Counted from the stretch's first letter, positions 46,023 through 55,210 are shown. The stretch: 64,000 nt of DNA from Bradymonas sediminis (GCF_003258315.1 NZ_CP030032.1:4881501-4945500); one strand, 5' to 3'. Numbers and translations are program-made. The notes: a model not told the origin generated them from the sequence alone.

Positions 46023-48180
46023 TACGCCATCGAACGCACGCGGGTTCGCCCGCAAGGCGGGACTCTGCGCACTTTTATGTGTGCCGAGTTTCGCCTTGCT
46101 GAGCGTGTTATGCCCGGCGATTGGTGATGCGCAGGTGATCATCGTCGATCCCGACGCCGAGTTTGAGGACGAAGAGCCCGAGGAGGAGCAAGACAGCGGC
46201 GAAGACGACGATGAGGTCGTTGAGATTGATGGGGTTGATGCGGACGACGAACCCTTTACGCTCAAAGAGGTCCAGGTCGAGGCGCCCGCCGAGGGCGAGG
46301 CGCCCCGGGACGCCCTGGAGGTCCGGGCAGGGCGCGAGACGATCGATAAATCCGACCTCGAGAATCACGAGGTGCGCCGCCTCTCCGAAGCCCTGCGCTG
46401 GTTGGCTTCGGCCTCGTCGGTGGACACCGACACCGGCGCGGCGGCGATGATCATCGACGGCTTGCCCGCAGCCCAACTTCAGGTGGTCCAGGACGGCATG
46501 CCGGTCACCCGCCCGGTGGGCGGCCCGGACGGCCCATCGATCGACCTCGATTCGATTCAGGTTTCGACCACCACCGTCGACTCCATCACCGTGCAGCGCG
46601 GGCTGGGCGCGCCGGGCAGCGGGCCGGCCAGCGGCGTGGTCGTCGAGATCACGCCCGCGCAGCAACCGCTCGGGTGGGCCGCCGCCGCCAAAGCCAGCGC
46701 GACGCTGCTGCCCGCGCAACACTTTTACCCCGACGAGAACGCCGCCGACGCGCCGTTCCCCTCGCAAAATAGCCTCGCCGCCGAGGTTGGCTACGGCGCA
46801 AAGAAGGCGACTATTCGCGTGAACGGGGCGTTCCAGCAGCGGGTTGGTGTTGACGTCGACGCCAACGGCGCGGTGGACTCGGCCGACCAGACTCAACTTC
46901 AATTCGGCGCGCACTCGGTCTGGCGGCCCACCGGCTCCAAGCGCAACTCCCTGGCGCTCTCGCTCAATTACGAGCGCATCAACACCGAGGGCGTCTGGGG
47001 GCCCTTTAGCGTCATGCGCGATCTGGTCGACACCGACCGCGGCGCCGGGCGGCTCAAGGGCAAATGGCAGCTCGCCCCGGGCACGACGCTGTCGCACGTG
47101 ACCCAGGCCGATATCTACCAGCATCGCTTCAGCAAACGCGTGCTCTCCAGCGGCTATGAGCGCCTCAAGGCCGACACCGGCCAATTGCGCCTCACCCAGG
47201 ATGTCCTCGTCGAGCGCCTCTTCGGCCGCCATCTTCTGGGCGTCGAGGCCTACGGCGCCTTCGAGCGCGTCAACCGCGACGGCGAGACCGGTGAGTTGCC
47301 CGCCGCCGACCGCTTTGACGGCGGCATCGGGCTCTCCGATGGGTGGATGGCCTCCTCCGATCTGGAGGTTTCGGGGCGCCTGTGGGCCGGGCTGCACAGC
47401 GAATTCGACCCCAGCCTGATGGCCGACCTCGCCGCCCAGTGGCGCGTCGCCTCGCCGCTTGTCCTGCGCGCCTCCGCCTCGCGCACCCGCCGCCTGCCGA
47501 CCGCCGAGGAGCTCTACCTCTTCTTCGACCACTCCGAGGTTGGCTACCAGATCATGGGCAACCCCGACCTTAAACCCGAAGACCTCTGGTCGGGGCGCGC
47601 CGGGCTAGTCTTCGACTTCTCAAAGGTCAGCGACCAAAATATTCAGCTTAGCCTGGGCGGCTTTTATCATAAGCTCAGCGACCTGATCACGAATGTGCTC
47701 GACGAGGACGCGCCGGGCAGGGTCGCCCAATATCGCTACGCGAATATCGACCGCGCGCAGACCGCCGGGCTCAACGCCGGCGTGGAGTCGCGCGATCTTG
47801 TGTGGGGCATCGGGGCACGCGCCAACTATAGCTGGCTGCCGCTGGCCGAAGATATGGAGACCGGCGAGCGCCTGTCGCTGCGCACCCGCCATCAGGTGAT
47901 GGTCGAGGTCAATCGCGATTGGCTCGACACGAAGATCGAAACCTCGGCCTACCTGCGCACCCGCAGCGCGCTAACGACCCCGCCGCTAAAACCCGCCGCC
48001 CCGACGGTTACGATGCTCGGCGCGCGCATCAGCTTCAAGCCGCTGGCGCAGCTTCGCATCGGCCTCAACGCCGACAACCTGCTCAACCAGACCAACGCCA
48101 CCTGGGGGCCTAAGAGCGGCTTCAGCGTGTTGGCCCATATCGCCTACCAATTTTCGCCGCCAGATGACGCGGCCGAATAG
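46006..48180 (+). CDS. TonB-dependent outer-membrane receptor
   Basis: The start ATG ('MTISTNTPSN') overlaps the preceding gene by 17 bp; the frame's earlier ATG at 45985 is less likely. The 724-residue protein has a signal peptide near 'AIGDAQ', then an unusually acidic N-terminus (~35-70, Glu/Asp-rich). A plug domain follows, with 'LSEALRWLASASSV', 'MIIDGLPAAQLQVVQDGMPV' and 'ITVQRGLGAPGSGPASGVV'. A 22-strand-type barrel ends 'FSVLAHIAYQFSPPDDAAE' with eight residues after the last Phe. With two HmuY-like lipoproteins upstream it is expected to import heme or a similar ligand. It ends at a strong terminator. Confidence 0.9.
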   Translation: MTISTNTPSNARGFARKAGLCALLCVPSFALLSVLCPAIGDAQVIIVDPDAEFEDEEPEEEQDSGEDDDEVVEIDGVDADDEPFTLKEVQVEAPAEGEAPRDALEVRAGRETIDKSDLENHEVRRLSEALRWLASASSVDTDTGAAAMIIDGLPAAQLQVVQDGMPVTRPVGGPDGPSIDLDSIQVSTTTVDSITVQRGLGAPGSGPASGVVVEITPAQQPLGWAAAAKASATLLPAQHFYPDENAADAPFPSQNSLAAEVGYGAKKATIRVNGAFQQRVGVDVDANGAVDSADQTQLQFGAHSVWRPTGSKRNSLALSLNYERINTEGVWGPFSVMRDLVDTDRGAGRLKGKWQLAPGTTLSHVTQADIYQHRFSKRVLSSGYERLKADTGQLRLTQDVLVERLFGRHLLGVEAYGAFERVNRDGETGELPAADRFDGGIGLSDGWMASSDLEVSGRLWAGLHSEFDPSLMADLAAQWRVASPLVLRASASRTRRLPTAEELYLFFDHSEVGYQIMGNPDLKPEDLWSGRAGLVFDFSKVSDQNIQLSLGGFYHKLSDLITNVLDEDAPGRVAQYRYANIDRAQTAGLNAGVESRDLVWGIGARANYSWLPLAEDMETGERLSLRTRHQVMVEVNRDWLDTKIETSAYLRTRSALTTPPLKPAAPTVTMLGARISFKPLAQLRIGLNADNLLNQTNATWGPKSGFSVLAHIAYQFSPPDDAAE

Positions 48181-48222
48181 GCGCGTCGCCGAAGTCGGCC
48201 GGCTTTCGCGCGCTCATGCGCC

Positions 48223-48270
48223 GCCCGGAGTGCTCGTGTTCCCTCGAACCGGTGCGCTCCGGGCTTTTTT
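48223..48270 (+). terminator. Terminator of the heme operon
   Basis: GCCCGGAGTGC (48223-48233) pairs with GTGCGCTCCGGGC (48252-48264), with TTTTTT behind. It begins 43 bp after the receptor stop codon. Confidence 0.85.
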
Positions 48271-48363
48271 CTAGCCGCTCTCCTTGTCTATAAATCTGGT
48301 GTTTGCTAAAACTATTGTGGACGAATCCTTCCCCAACTCCATACCAATTATGCGGTTTTTATC

Positions 48364-49878
48364 TTGAAATCGAAGCTCAAACCTTGTGTTGCGGCGGGAC
48401 TCATTGCGCTCGCCGCCGTCGTGGTTTTGGCGCTTTATGTGGGTGATTCTTGGATCGCCCCGAAGCTTCCTGCGATCATCGGCGCCGCGCTTATTCTGCC
48501 GGTCAGCGTCCTGGGCGCGCTCTTCATTTACCCCGAGGCGAATCAGGGGAAGGGGCGCATCGGGGTGCAACTGTTGACCATCCTATCGGCGGCGATCTTC
48601 GGCCTGGGCATCCCGATCCTGTGGGCCCAGCCGCAGGTGCGAAGTTACGCGGTGGAGCAGGCGCCAGAGATGGTGGTCAACCTCACCTCGGCGCTCGACG
48701 ATCCGGTGCTCGAGGTCAGCAAAAAGGCGTGCCACCGAATTTTGTTGGACCTGTCGCGCACCGAGGCGCTGGTTGACTCGCTGCGCACCCGCCATCCGCT
48801 GGCCGTGGCCTGCCTTAACACGGCAGCCGAGGGTGCCAATCGCAACGCCGTCGCCACCAAATTGCGGATTCAATGGTACCGACCGCTCGTGACCGAGAAG
48901 CAGGACGAGGAGGCCGACCTGTGCGTGAACGCGAAGATGCTCGCGGAGCTTCCCGTCGACGTTTCGCTGAAGCAGGGCGACCTTTTCGACTGCGCGCTGC
49001 GCGCCCCGGAGGGCGACACGCGCCAATGTTGCGCGATGACCCTGACCGCGCTTACCCCGAGTTGTGAGGACCTCGCCGGGCAGATCGACACCAAAAAATT
49101 GGTCGATAATAACACCGTCTCGGCCCTCGGCGCGCTGAGCTACGGCGAGAGCACCGCGGAGAGTGAGTTCCGCGAGGTCGCGAGTTTTGTGGATCTGCAA
49201 TGCCCCGAGATGCAGGCATTTGCCCTGAAGTTGGCGTGCCTCACCTACGCCAAAACCGACGGGGAAACCGACACGAATCGCTTCTTGAATTGGAAATTCG
49301 ACCAGCACCAGGGCTGCCTGAGCCCCGAGGATAAAAAAGAGGCGGCCGAGGTCCACCAGATCTGCACGACGCTCTTAGAGGCGACCGAGGAGAAGACGAC
49401 GGTCTCCGATAAGATGATCTGCGACAGCCACCGGGTGGCCATCGAGCAGGACCGCAGGACGCGCGAGAATATCAAGGGGCTGAGTTCGGCTCAGGGCGCG
49501 GCGCTGGCGACTCAGATCGCCGCCGGCAACCGCAGCGAAGCCCATCGGCGCGGCGACGTCAATCAATGGTTGGAGACCTTCCAGCAGAAGACCGGCGCGC
49601 CCGATCTTGACGCCTACTCCGAGGCGGACAAGCGCGCGCTCATGAAGAAATTCATGCTCAGCGGCCCCAACCCGGACCAGATGCGCGCCAATCCCGTCGA
49701 GGAATACGACAATATTCAGCAAGAATTTAACGCAAAGTTGGCTGCGAACCCGAAACTCAAGGCGAAACTGGAAAAAGAGATCGAGGCGGCAGAAGGCGCC
49801 CCGAGCGAAGAGGAGATGAAAGAGATCACCGAAGCCGGCAGGAAGAAGATTGAGGCCGTTCAGCAGCATTTGAAATAA
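48364..49878 (+). CDS. Multi-TM protein at the head of the pseudopilin-like cluster
   Basis: The frame starts at a TTG (48364). The 504-residue protein has three hydrophobic segments in the first ~110 residues ('LIALAAVVVLALYVG', 'ALILPVSVLGALFIYP', 'LLTILSAAIFGLGIPIL'). A soluble region with ~13 Cys then resembles HEAT/ARM-type helical repeats (~110-330). The final ~120 residues are highly charged and probably coiled-coil ('KLEKEIEAAEG'). I do not recognise the family. It precedes four TadE/TadG-like genes, separated by 250 bp. Confidence 0.55.
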   Translation: MKSKLKPCVAAGLIALAAVVVLALYVGDSWIAPKLPAIIGAALILPVSVLGALFIYPEANQGKGRIGVQLLTILSAAIFGLGIPILWAQPQVRSYAVEQAPEMVVNLTSALDDPVLEVSKKACHRILLDLSRTEALVDSLRTRHPLAVACLNTAAEGANRNAVATKLRIQWYRPLVTEKQDEEADLCVNAKMLAELPVDVSLKQGDLFDCALRAPEGDTRQCCAMTLTALTPSCEDLAGQIDTKKLVDNNTVSALGALSYGESTAESEFREVASFVDLQCPEMQAFALKLACLTYAKTDGETDTNRFLNWKFDQHQGCLSPEDKKEAAEVHQICTTLLEATEEKTTVSDKMICDSHRVAIEQDRRTRENIKGLSSAQGAALATQIAAGNRSEAHRRGDVNQWLETFQQKTGAPDLDAYSEADKRALMKKFMLSGPNPDQMRANPVEEYDNIQQEFNAKLAANPKLKAKLEKEIEAAEGAPSEEEMKEITEAGRKKIEAVQQHLK

Positions 49879-49987
49879 GCGCGCGCCGCCGGCACGCTCC
49901 GCTGCGGCGCGGGCACTCCCGCGTTTGGATGGGGCGCATCGCGGGCCTCGAATTACGATCGCTTTGAGTCGCTCTGCATAAATTGGT

Positions 49988-50015
49988 TTGCTGCACTCGC
50001 AACGCGAGATATATT
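49988..50015 (+). promoter_or_regulatory. Candidate promoter of the TadE-like operon
   Basis: TTGCTG (49988-49993), a 16-bp spacer and TATATT (50010-50015) lie 114 bp before the first TadE-like start. A small inverted repeat ATATA/TATAT follows. Confidence 0.35.
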
Positions 50016-50128
50016 CATATATGGTGTTATTTATGTTGGTGGCCGTGTTTTCTTGTGAATGAGCTAAGTTCGGACGGCCGGGTTGGACATGTGAGGAAGT
50101 TGAACTTCTTTGTTTAGGGACGAATTCG

Positions 50129-51118
50129 ATGCAACAGACGGGAAAAACACCCCTTCGCCTGGTAATTCTAGGCGCTCGGATCTGGATGCACATCATCGCG
50201 GTGTTGGTCATCAGCGTGCTGGTGGGCTTGCTCGTGGCGGATATGCACTCGATGCGCATGTTCTTCGGCGCGGCCTCGGCCGGCGCCTTCCAGATTGACT
50301 GGCTGCGCCTGGGGATTCACCTGCTCCTGTCGGCCGCGCTCTGGGGGTTTTGCGTCTACGGGTTCTCGCTGCTTCAGCAGCGCAAACGCCAGGCCGTCAA
50401 GCTGCATCGGGTTCGCGGCTCGGTCATGGTGGAGACCTTGATCGCGCTGGTTCCCTTTTTGCTGCTGACCTCCGGCATCGCCCAATACGCCATGATCAAC
50501 GTCGCCAGCCTCCTCAGCGACCTGGCGGTTTACCAGGCCGCGCGCACCGCGTGGATCTGGCAGCCCGAGGCCGACTCGCGGCGCAATGGCTCCTCGGGGT
50601 ATAACCGGGTCACCGCCGATGACGTGAAATTTCGCGCCCGCACCGCCGCCGCCCTGGCGCTGGCCCCCAGCGCGTCCTCCGATTTCACGGTCGGTCGCAA
50701 CTTCCCCGAGGGCAGCGGGCCTCCCTTCCGCCGCATTCGAACCGCGGTCGCGGCGACCTTCAATAAGACGCCGATCTCCGGGGAGAATTTCTGGACCGCG
50801 ACCGGCTCGAACTGGAGCTTCTTCCGCGAAGACATCATTCACGGTGAGCACAAAGATATGAGCGTTTCGAGGGCCTTTGACACCGGCAGCTTTTATCTGC
50901 GCGCCGGTCGCAAGGTGACCTCCGCCTGGATGGGCCTCGAGGATTTTGAGGTGGTGCACGAGGGGGACCGCGTCGGGGTGGAGTTCACGTACCAATACTC
51001 GGTCATTTTCCCCTGGTTCGCCTATCTTTTCGGCACCGAATCGCGTTTCGGCGAGCGTGACGGATATTATATTCCGATTACCCGAAAGATGACCTTGCTC
51101 AAGCAGCCTGGCATGTGA
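50129..51118 (+). CDS. TadE-like pseudopilin with N-terminal two-TM extension
   Basis: In this 329-residue protein the TadE-type helix lies inside rather than at the start: 'RGSVMVETLIALVPFLLLTSG' at ~96-116, with the +5-like Glu at 102. Two extra hydrophobic segments (~22-38 and ~62-82) come first, so the leader is very long for a prepilin peptidase substrate. The C-terminal ~200 residues ('SSDFTVGRNFPEG', 'VVHEGDRVGVEFTYQYSV') look like a beta-rich exported domain. It starts the cluster with the TadG- and TadE-like genes. Confidence 0.65.
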   Translation: MQQTGKTPLRLVILGARIWMHIIAVLVISVLVGLLVADMHSMRMFFGAASAGAFQIDWLRLGIHLLLSAALWGFCVYGFSLLQQRKRQAVKLHRVRGSVMVETLIALVPFLLLTSGIAQYAMINVASLLSDLAVYQAARTAWIWQPEADSRRNGSSGYNRVTADDVKFRARTAAALALAPSASSDFTVGRNFPEGSGPPFRRIRTAVAATFNKTPISGENFWTATGSNWSFFREDIIHGEHKDMSVSRAFDTGSFYLRAGRKVTSAWMGLEDFEVVHEGDRVGVEFTYQYSVIFPWFAYLFGTESRFGERDGYYIPITRKMTLLKQPGM

Positions 51119-51157
51119 GTCACGCCCCTTGGCGTCATATTATCTGGATAATCACCC

Positions 51158-52525
51158 ATGCGCTTATCAGTTAAAATACAAGATCTAGTCCAAGGCTGGC
51201 ACCGCGACGACAGCGGGGCGATCGTCTTATTATGCCTGGCCGCGTGCTTGTTTTTGTTCATGGTCGGGCTGTTGATGTACGACACCGGCCAGGTCGCCCG
51301 CGACAAGGTCGACGTGCAGATGGCTGCCGACACCGCCGCCTATAGCCAGGCGTCGGTGCAGGCCCGGGCGATGAACTCCATCGCATTCGCCAACGTCGGA
51401 AAGCGCACGATCACCGGCATCCGCAATATGTATTACACCCAATTTTACCACTACTTTAAGTGGTATCGCGGGCAATGTAAGCGCTGCTGTTGCGGGTTCT
51501 GGTGCGGCTGCTGGGGCGCGTGTTTGAACTGCGCCGGCAATACGCTGTCATTGGTGCCGTTTTTGGGGGCGGTCGACTCGCTCTTCTTCACCCTGGCACG
51601 CCTGCCGATCTTCGAAGATAAGATGACCAAGCACCTGAAAGCCCTGGATAAATTCCAGGCTGAGATGGCCGCCTATGCGCCGTATTGGGCGCTCGGAGAA
51701 GGGGTCGTGCGCGGCGCGCGAAACGGCGCCCACGCCGTCACCACCTATCCGCTGCCCAAGACCCCGACCTTCGGCCCCTTACCGGTCAAAAAGAGCTCCG
51801 GGTTTGGCGCGGCGATCGAAAGCTGCCTGTTCCCGACCTATTTCTTCAACCCGTCGAGCATGGGAACCATCACCGAGATGGACCGCAACTTCGCCGTGCT
51901 CAAGCGCAACAGCGTGAGCCGCCCTTATATGGCGAGCAAGGGCCCGCGTGAGGTGGTCTCTCGCTTCCGCGCCGCCGAGGGTTGCATGACCGGAATGATG
52001 CCCAGCTTCCTCTTCCCGGACAATAAATACGCCCCGCCCTATCATTTGACCGCCGATGGTAATTCGGGCTCCGACTATATGAAGCGCTCCAATATCGTCT
52101 GGACCTACCGCTATACCCCCGATATGGCGACCAAATTGCGCGATAATTATAACGCGGTGCTCTCCAAGGACTACACCACCGACATCATCGGTCTGCCCCA
52201 CTCGGGCATGTGGGCGATGTCGCGCGGCGAGATGTATTATCGGGAGAAAAATGACCCGAATTTCGTCAAGGGCCCCAACGCGATGTGGATGTTTCACCCC
52301 AGCTGGATCGGCAAGCTTCGCCCGGTGCTGCTCAAGAATGAACGTCTGCCCGTTGACCCGAGCGATATGTGGGCCGAATCCCGCGGCCTCGCCCTGCGCC
52401 AGGCGCCGCTATTTGGGGTCGACCTGAGCGACTTCGGCAAAGATCTATTGTATATGGAAAAAGCGACGCTCGGCATGGACGGCAAAATCGAAGGCAAGGA
52501 GGTGCTTGATGGAATCGCCAAATAA
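51158..52525 (+). CDS. TadG-like membrane protein with eight-cysteine cluster
   Basis: The 455-residue protein opens with 'RDDSGAIVLLCLAACLFLFMVGLLMYDTG', the TadG/Flp-assembly-type N-terminal membrane helix, and 'DVQMAADTAAYSQA', typical of TadG N-termini. Residues 107-125 contain eight cysteines (107, 110, 111, 112, 116, 118, 122, 125), a density suggestive of metal or disulfide bridging. The rest is soluble and beta-rich, without a von Willebrand domain of usual TadG. It follows the TadE-like gene by 39 bp and overlaps the next by 17 bp. Confidence 0.65.
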   Translation: MRLSVKIQDLVQGWHRDDSGAIVLLCLAACLFLFMVGLLMYDTGQVARDKVDVQMAADTAAYSQASVQARAMNSIAFANVGKRTITGIRNMYYTQFYHYFKWYRGQCKRCCCGFWCGCWGACLNCAGNTLSLVPFLGAVDSLFFTLARLPIFEDKMTKHLKALDKFQAEMAAYAPYWALGEGVVRGARNGAHAVTTYPLPKTPTFGPLPVKKSSGFGAAIESCLFPTYFFNPSSMGTITEMDRNFAVLKRNSVSRPYMASKGPREVVSRFRAAEGCMTGMMPSFLFPDNKYAPPYHLTADGNSGSDYMKRSNIVWTYRYTPDMATKLRDNYNAVLSKDYTTDIIGLPHSGMWAMSRGEMYYREKNDPNFVKGPNAMWMFHPSWIGKLRPVLLKNERLPVDPSDMWAESRGLALRQAPLFGVDLSDFGKDLLYMEKATLGMDGKIEGKEVLDGIAK

Positions 52526-53345
52526 GACACACTTTTTGTTTCGCCTGAGCCGACGCATCCTTGGATCATTTGGCGCCTTTAGCCGCAATGACCGCGGCAC
52601 GGCGTTGACCGAGTTTGTGATCATGTTGCCGGTCTTTATCCTGATTTGGGTCGGCATGATCAACCTATTTAAGCTTGAGAACGGCGGCATGCGCGCCAAG
52701 ATCAAGGCCAGCTCGCAGACCTGGGAGAAGGCCATGACGGTCGCCCACGGCGGGCATGTCCCCGAGGCCAAAGCCGGCGTTCACATCATGGCTGGCCTGG
52801 ACGCCATCGATAACGTGAACAACCGCCCCAGCGGCACCGCGGATTCCTTCGCCCACCTCAAAAATGCCCGGCTCGCCAGCCAGGGCAATCGAGGCGAGGC
52901 GCAGGGGTCGGCCACCATGGCGAGGCTGCTCGGCCAGACGCCGCCCGCGCAGCCGGCCGGCCAGGGATTGCGCAGCCATTATTCACGCGCGATGCTCGAC
53001 GACTCCCGCTCGAACTTCATCAACTCGGCCCCCGGCCCGCTCGGGATCTATGCGCCGGTTATCCCGGAGTCGATCCAATCGATTGGCTACAATCACGCCC
53101 CGGCCACCGGAAACCGCTACGGGTCGGTCTTCGGCGAGCATATCGAGCAGGTCGAGGTCTACGGTCAGATGAACGAATTGGGCGCCACCTACGACGTGCT
53201 TAACTCGCCGGTGGGCAAGCCCAAGCGAACCGATGATCTGATCTACGTCCCCGGGTTCTCGCGCTTGATGGCCGAACAAGACAAATGCCTCCGGAGCGTC
53301 TTGGAGCTTGGCCGCCGCATGAAGTACTTTAAGAATTGCCTATAA
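52509..53345 (+). CDS. TadE-like pseudopilin
   Basis: The 278-residue protein starts at an ATG with AAGGAGG in front, overlapping the previous gene by 17 bp. After a basic leader (1-28), 'RNDRGTALTEFVIMLPVFIL' (~26-45) gives the TadE motif with a Glu at ~35, followed by an exported domain of ~230 residues. Normal TadE proteins are 150-200 residues, so this one has an enlarged exported part. The other cluster genes suggest it forms a fibre or complex with them. Confidence 0.65.
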   Translation: MESPNKTHFLFRLSRRILGSFGAFSRNDRGTALTEFVIMLPVFILIWVGMINLFKLENGGMRAKIKASSQTWEKAMTVAHGGHVPEAKAGVHIMAGLDAIDNVNNRPSGTADSFAHLKNARLASQGNRGEAQGSATMARLLGQTPPAQPAGQGLRSHYSRAMLDDSRSNFINSAPGPLGIYAPVIPESIQSIGYNHAPATGNRYGSVFGEHIEQVEVYGQMNELGATYDVLNSPVGKPKRTDDLIYVPGFSRLMAEQDKCLRSVLELGRRMKYFKNCL

Positions 53346-53357
53346 TAGGAGGACCTC

Positions 53358-54710
53358 GTGACCTGGCATAGTGTTGGAAAAAATTTGGCGCGTATTCTCC
53401 TGACCTGCGCGATTATCCTGGGCATCGGCGCGGCGATCGTGGTCTTGTCGCCCGAGTCCAAGGCGACGCGCGTCGCGGTCGACACCGCCCGCGCGAATAT
53501 CTTCTGGATGACCCCGTCCACGCCGAGCAATACCCAGAAATTCACCGCCGCCCTGCGCGACCTGGGCCACGAGCCGCCGCGCGCCTACCGGCTCAATGAC
53601 AATAACGTGTATTTCTCGACCCGGGTGACCCACAAAAGCCCGGAGATGCTCGTGCACGAGTATCAGCAGGCCTTCGTGAACAGCGGGCTCAATAGTCGCG
53701 CCTGGCTGCAGAGCACCGAGGGGCTGCTCAGCCAGCCGAGCACCGCTTCGCGCATGACGCAATTCGACGAGCGCTCCGAGGCCGCCATGGCCGGTGAGGT
53801 GCTGCCGGCGAGTGTGTCGCGCAATCATTTTGTGATGACCGGGATGCTCGTCAATAATCCCGCCGATTCCCAGAGCGAAGATGATTCGCTGACCGCCTCG
53901 GTCGAGGCCATCGAGAAGGCGCGCGTGCGCCTCGCGGCAAGTTATACCCAATGCGGCGGTGACCCGGCGGCGCTCAAGCGCGCGCAGCAACGCGCCAAGA
54001 ATCAGCCGCTTCAAGAGGGCTCCGCGGCCCAGAAGCTCGACACCGCCCTGGCTCGCCAGAGCTCCTGCGACAGCGGTGGCCCGCAATATTGCTCCGACCT
54101 GCGCGAGCGGCTCAACGCCGGCAACGCCGAGCTCAAGGCCATCGAGGCCGCCATCAACGCCCAGCCCGGGCTCAAAGACTGCGAGGCGCTGCGCAAGTTT
54201 GACCGCGACACCCTCTCGATGATGTCCGAGCAGATGACCGACCGCGTCTATGCCTTCCGCTCCCTGGAGGCCACGCGCGACCCGGCTTCCGGCCAGACCA
54301 TGGTCACCGCGAGCTGGAGTGACGAGGAGTTCGACATGAACTCGGTGCTCGCCGATGAGTACCCCGTGTCGCGAAACGGCGCCGATGAGATTCCGCTGTG
54401 CGACTCCTGCAAGCGCGCGCTGAGCTTCGACGGCACCGCCGATGAGGCCCTCTACTCGACCCACTCGCTGTGGTCGACCGAGCCGGTGTCGCGCGTCGCC
54501 TCCGAGTATATCAGCTCGCTTACCCGGGATGGCTGGGACTATATCGACGGCGATTCCCTCGCCCGCCAGGTCCTCGCCCGCATCGAGACCCCCGAGCCTG
54601 ACACCGGCAGCGTGCTTCGCTTCCGCCGCGACCAACAAAGCATGACCATTAATCTGCGCAGCGACCGAAACTCCGGGCGCACGTTGATCACCGTCGGCAC
54701 CACGCAATAA
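53358..54710 (+). CDS. Exported protein with one N-terminal helix, end of the pseudopilin-like cluster
   Basis: The GTG start has an AGGAGG Shine-Dalgarno 5 bp in front. The 450-residue protein has one membrane helix ('NLARILLTCAIILGIGAAIVVL', split here as ~8-29), then a predicted helical/coiled-coil middle ('SVEAIEKARVRLAAS', ~190-270) with several Cys and a C-terminal beta part. No family was recognised. Only 12 bp separates it from the TadE-like gene before, so it is in the same operon. Confidence 0.55.
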   Translation: MTWHSVGKNLARILLTCAIILGIGAAIVVLSPESKATRVAVDTARANIFWMTPSTPSNTQKFTAALRDLGHEPPRAYRLNDNNVYFSTRVTHKSPEMLVHEYQQAFVNSGLNSRAWLQSTEGLLSQPSTASRMTQFDERSEAAMAGEVLPASVSRNHFVMTGMLVNNPADSQSEDDSLTASVEAIEKARVRLAASYTQCGGDPAALKRAQQRAKNQPLQEGSAAQKLDTALARQSSCDSGGPQYCSDLRERLNAGNAELKAIEAAINAQPGLKDCEALRKFDRDTLSMMSEQMTDRVYAFRSLEATRDPASGQTMVTASWSDEEFDMNSVLADEYPVSRNGADEIPLCDSCKRALSFDGTADEALYSTHSLWSTEPVSRVASEYISSLTRDGWDYIDGDSLARQVLARIETPEPDTGSVLRFRRDQQSMTINLRSDRNSGRTLITVGTTQ

Positions 54711-54777
54711 GCCGTGCCGTTGACTCTGCTTTGCCAACACCAAGACCGCCTCCCGGCGATCGCGCCTTGCAGGAATA

Positions 54778-54811
54778 GCGCGGCCTAGATATTCGTTCTA
54801 CGGCCGCGCTG
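54778..54811 (+). terminator. Hairpin after the pseudopilin-like operon
   Basis: AGCGCGGCC (54778-54786) pairs with GGCCGCGCT (54803-54811). There is no T-run, so termination is uncertain. Confidence 0.35.
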
Positions 54812-54869
54812 CTCGTGCGCCATCCACGAAAAATCCAAATATTTAGAACCCTCTGATAAGGTAAATACA

Positions 54870-55154
54870 ATGCGTCGTCAGATTCAAAAAGTTATCGCCG
54901 AAGAGATCAACCCGATGATCGCCAGCCACGGCGGCGAGATCGCGTTGGTCGACTATTTCGAGAAGAACCTGTCCATCGTCATGAGCGGCGGCTGCCAGGG
55001 CTGCGCCGCCTCCAGCGCCACCCTCAAGCAGGGCATCGAGCGCGTGCTTCGCGAGCGCTTTGGCGACGATATCAACGAGATCATCGACACCACCGACCAC
55101 GGCGCCGGCGAGAACCCCTTCTTCAGCGAAGACGCCGCGAGCCCGTTTGCCTGA
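54870..55154 (+). CDS. NifU C-terminal domain protein
   Basis: The 94-residue protein is a single NifU/Nfu domain that carries an Fe-S cluster for transfer to target proteins. 'MSGGCQGCAASSATLKQGIE' contains the CxxC cluster site, and 'MIASHGGEIALVDYF' is the family start. An AAGG site lies upstream. The C-terminal ~20 residues are acidic. It is probably transcribed alone and ends at a very strong terminator. Confidence 0.93.
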   Translation: MRRQIQKVIAEEINPMIASHGGEIALVDYFEKNLSIVMSGGCQGCAASSATLKQGIERVLRERFGDDINEIIDTTDHGAGENPFFSEDAASPFA

Positions 55155-55177
55155 GCGGCGCCTCGGCGCACCGATTT

Positions 55178-55210
55178 AGCCCCGCGCGATCTTCGCGCGG
55201 GGCTTTTTTT
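55178..55210 (+). terminator. Terminator of the NifU-domain gene
   Basis: AGCCCCGCGCGA (55178-55189) pairs perfectly with TCGCGCGGGGCT (55193-55204) and is followed by TTTTTT. Confidence 0.9.

Noticed and set aside
46108-47532. 474-codon frame antisense to the TonB receptor
   Set aside because: It lies entirely inside the receptor gene and shows no domain or ribosome site.
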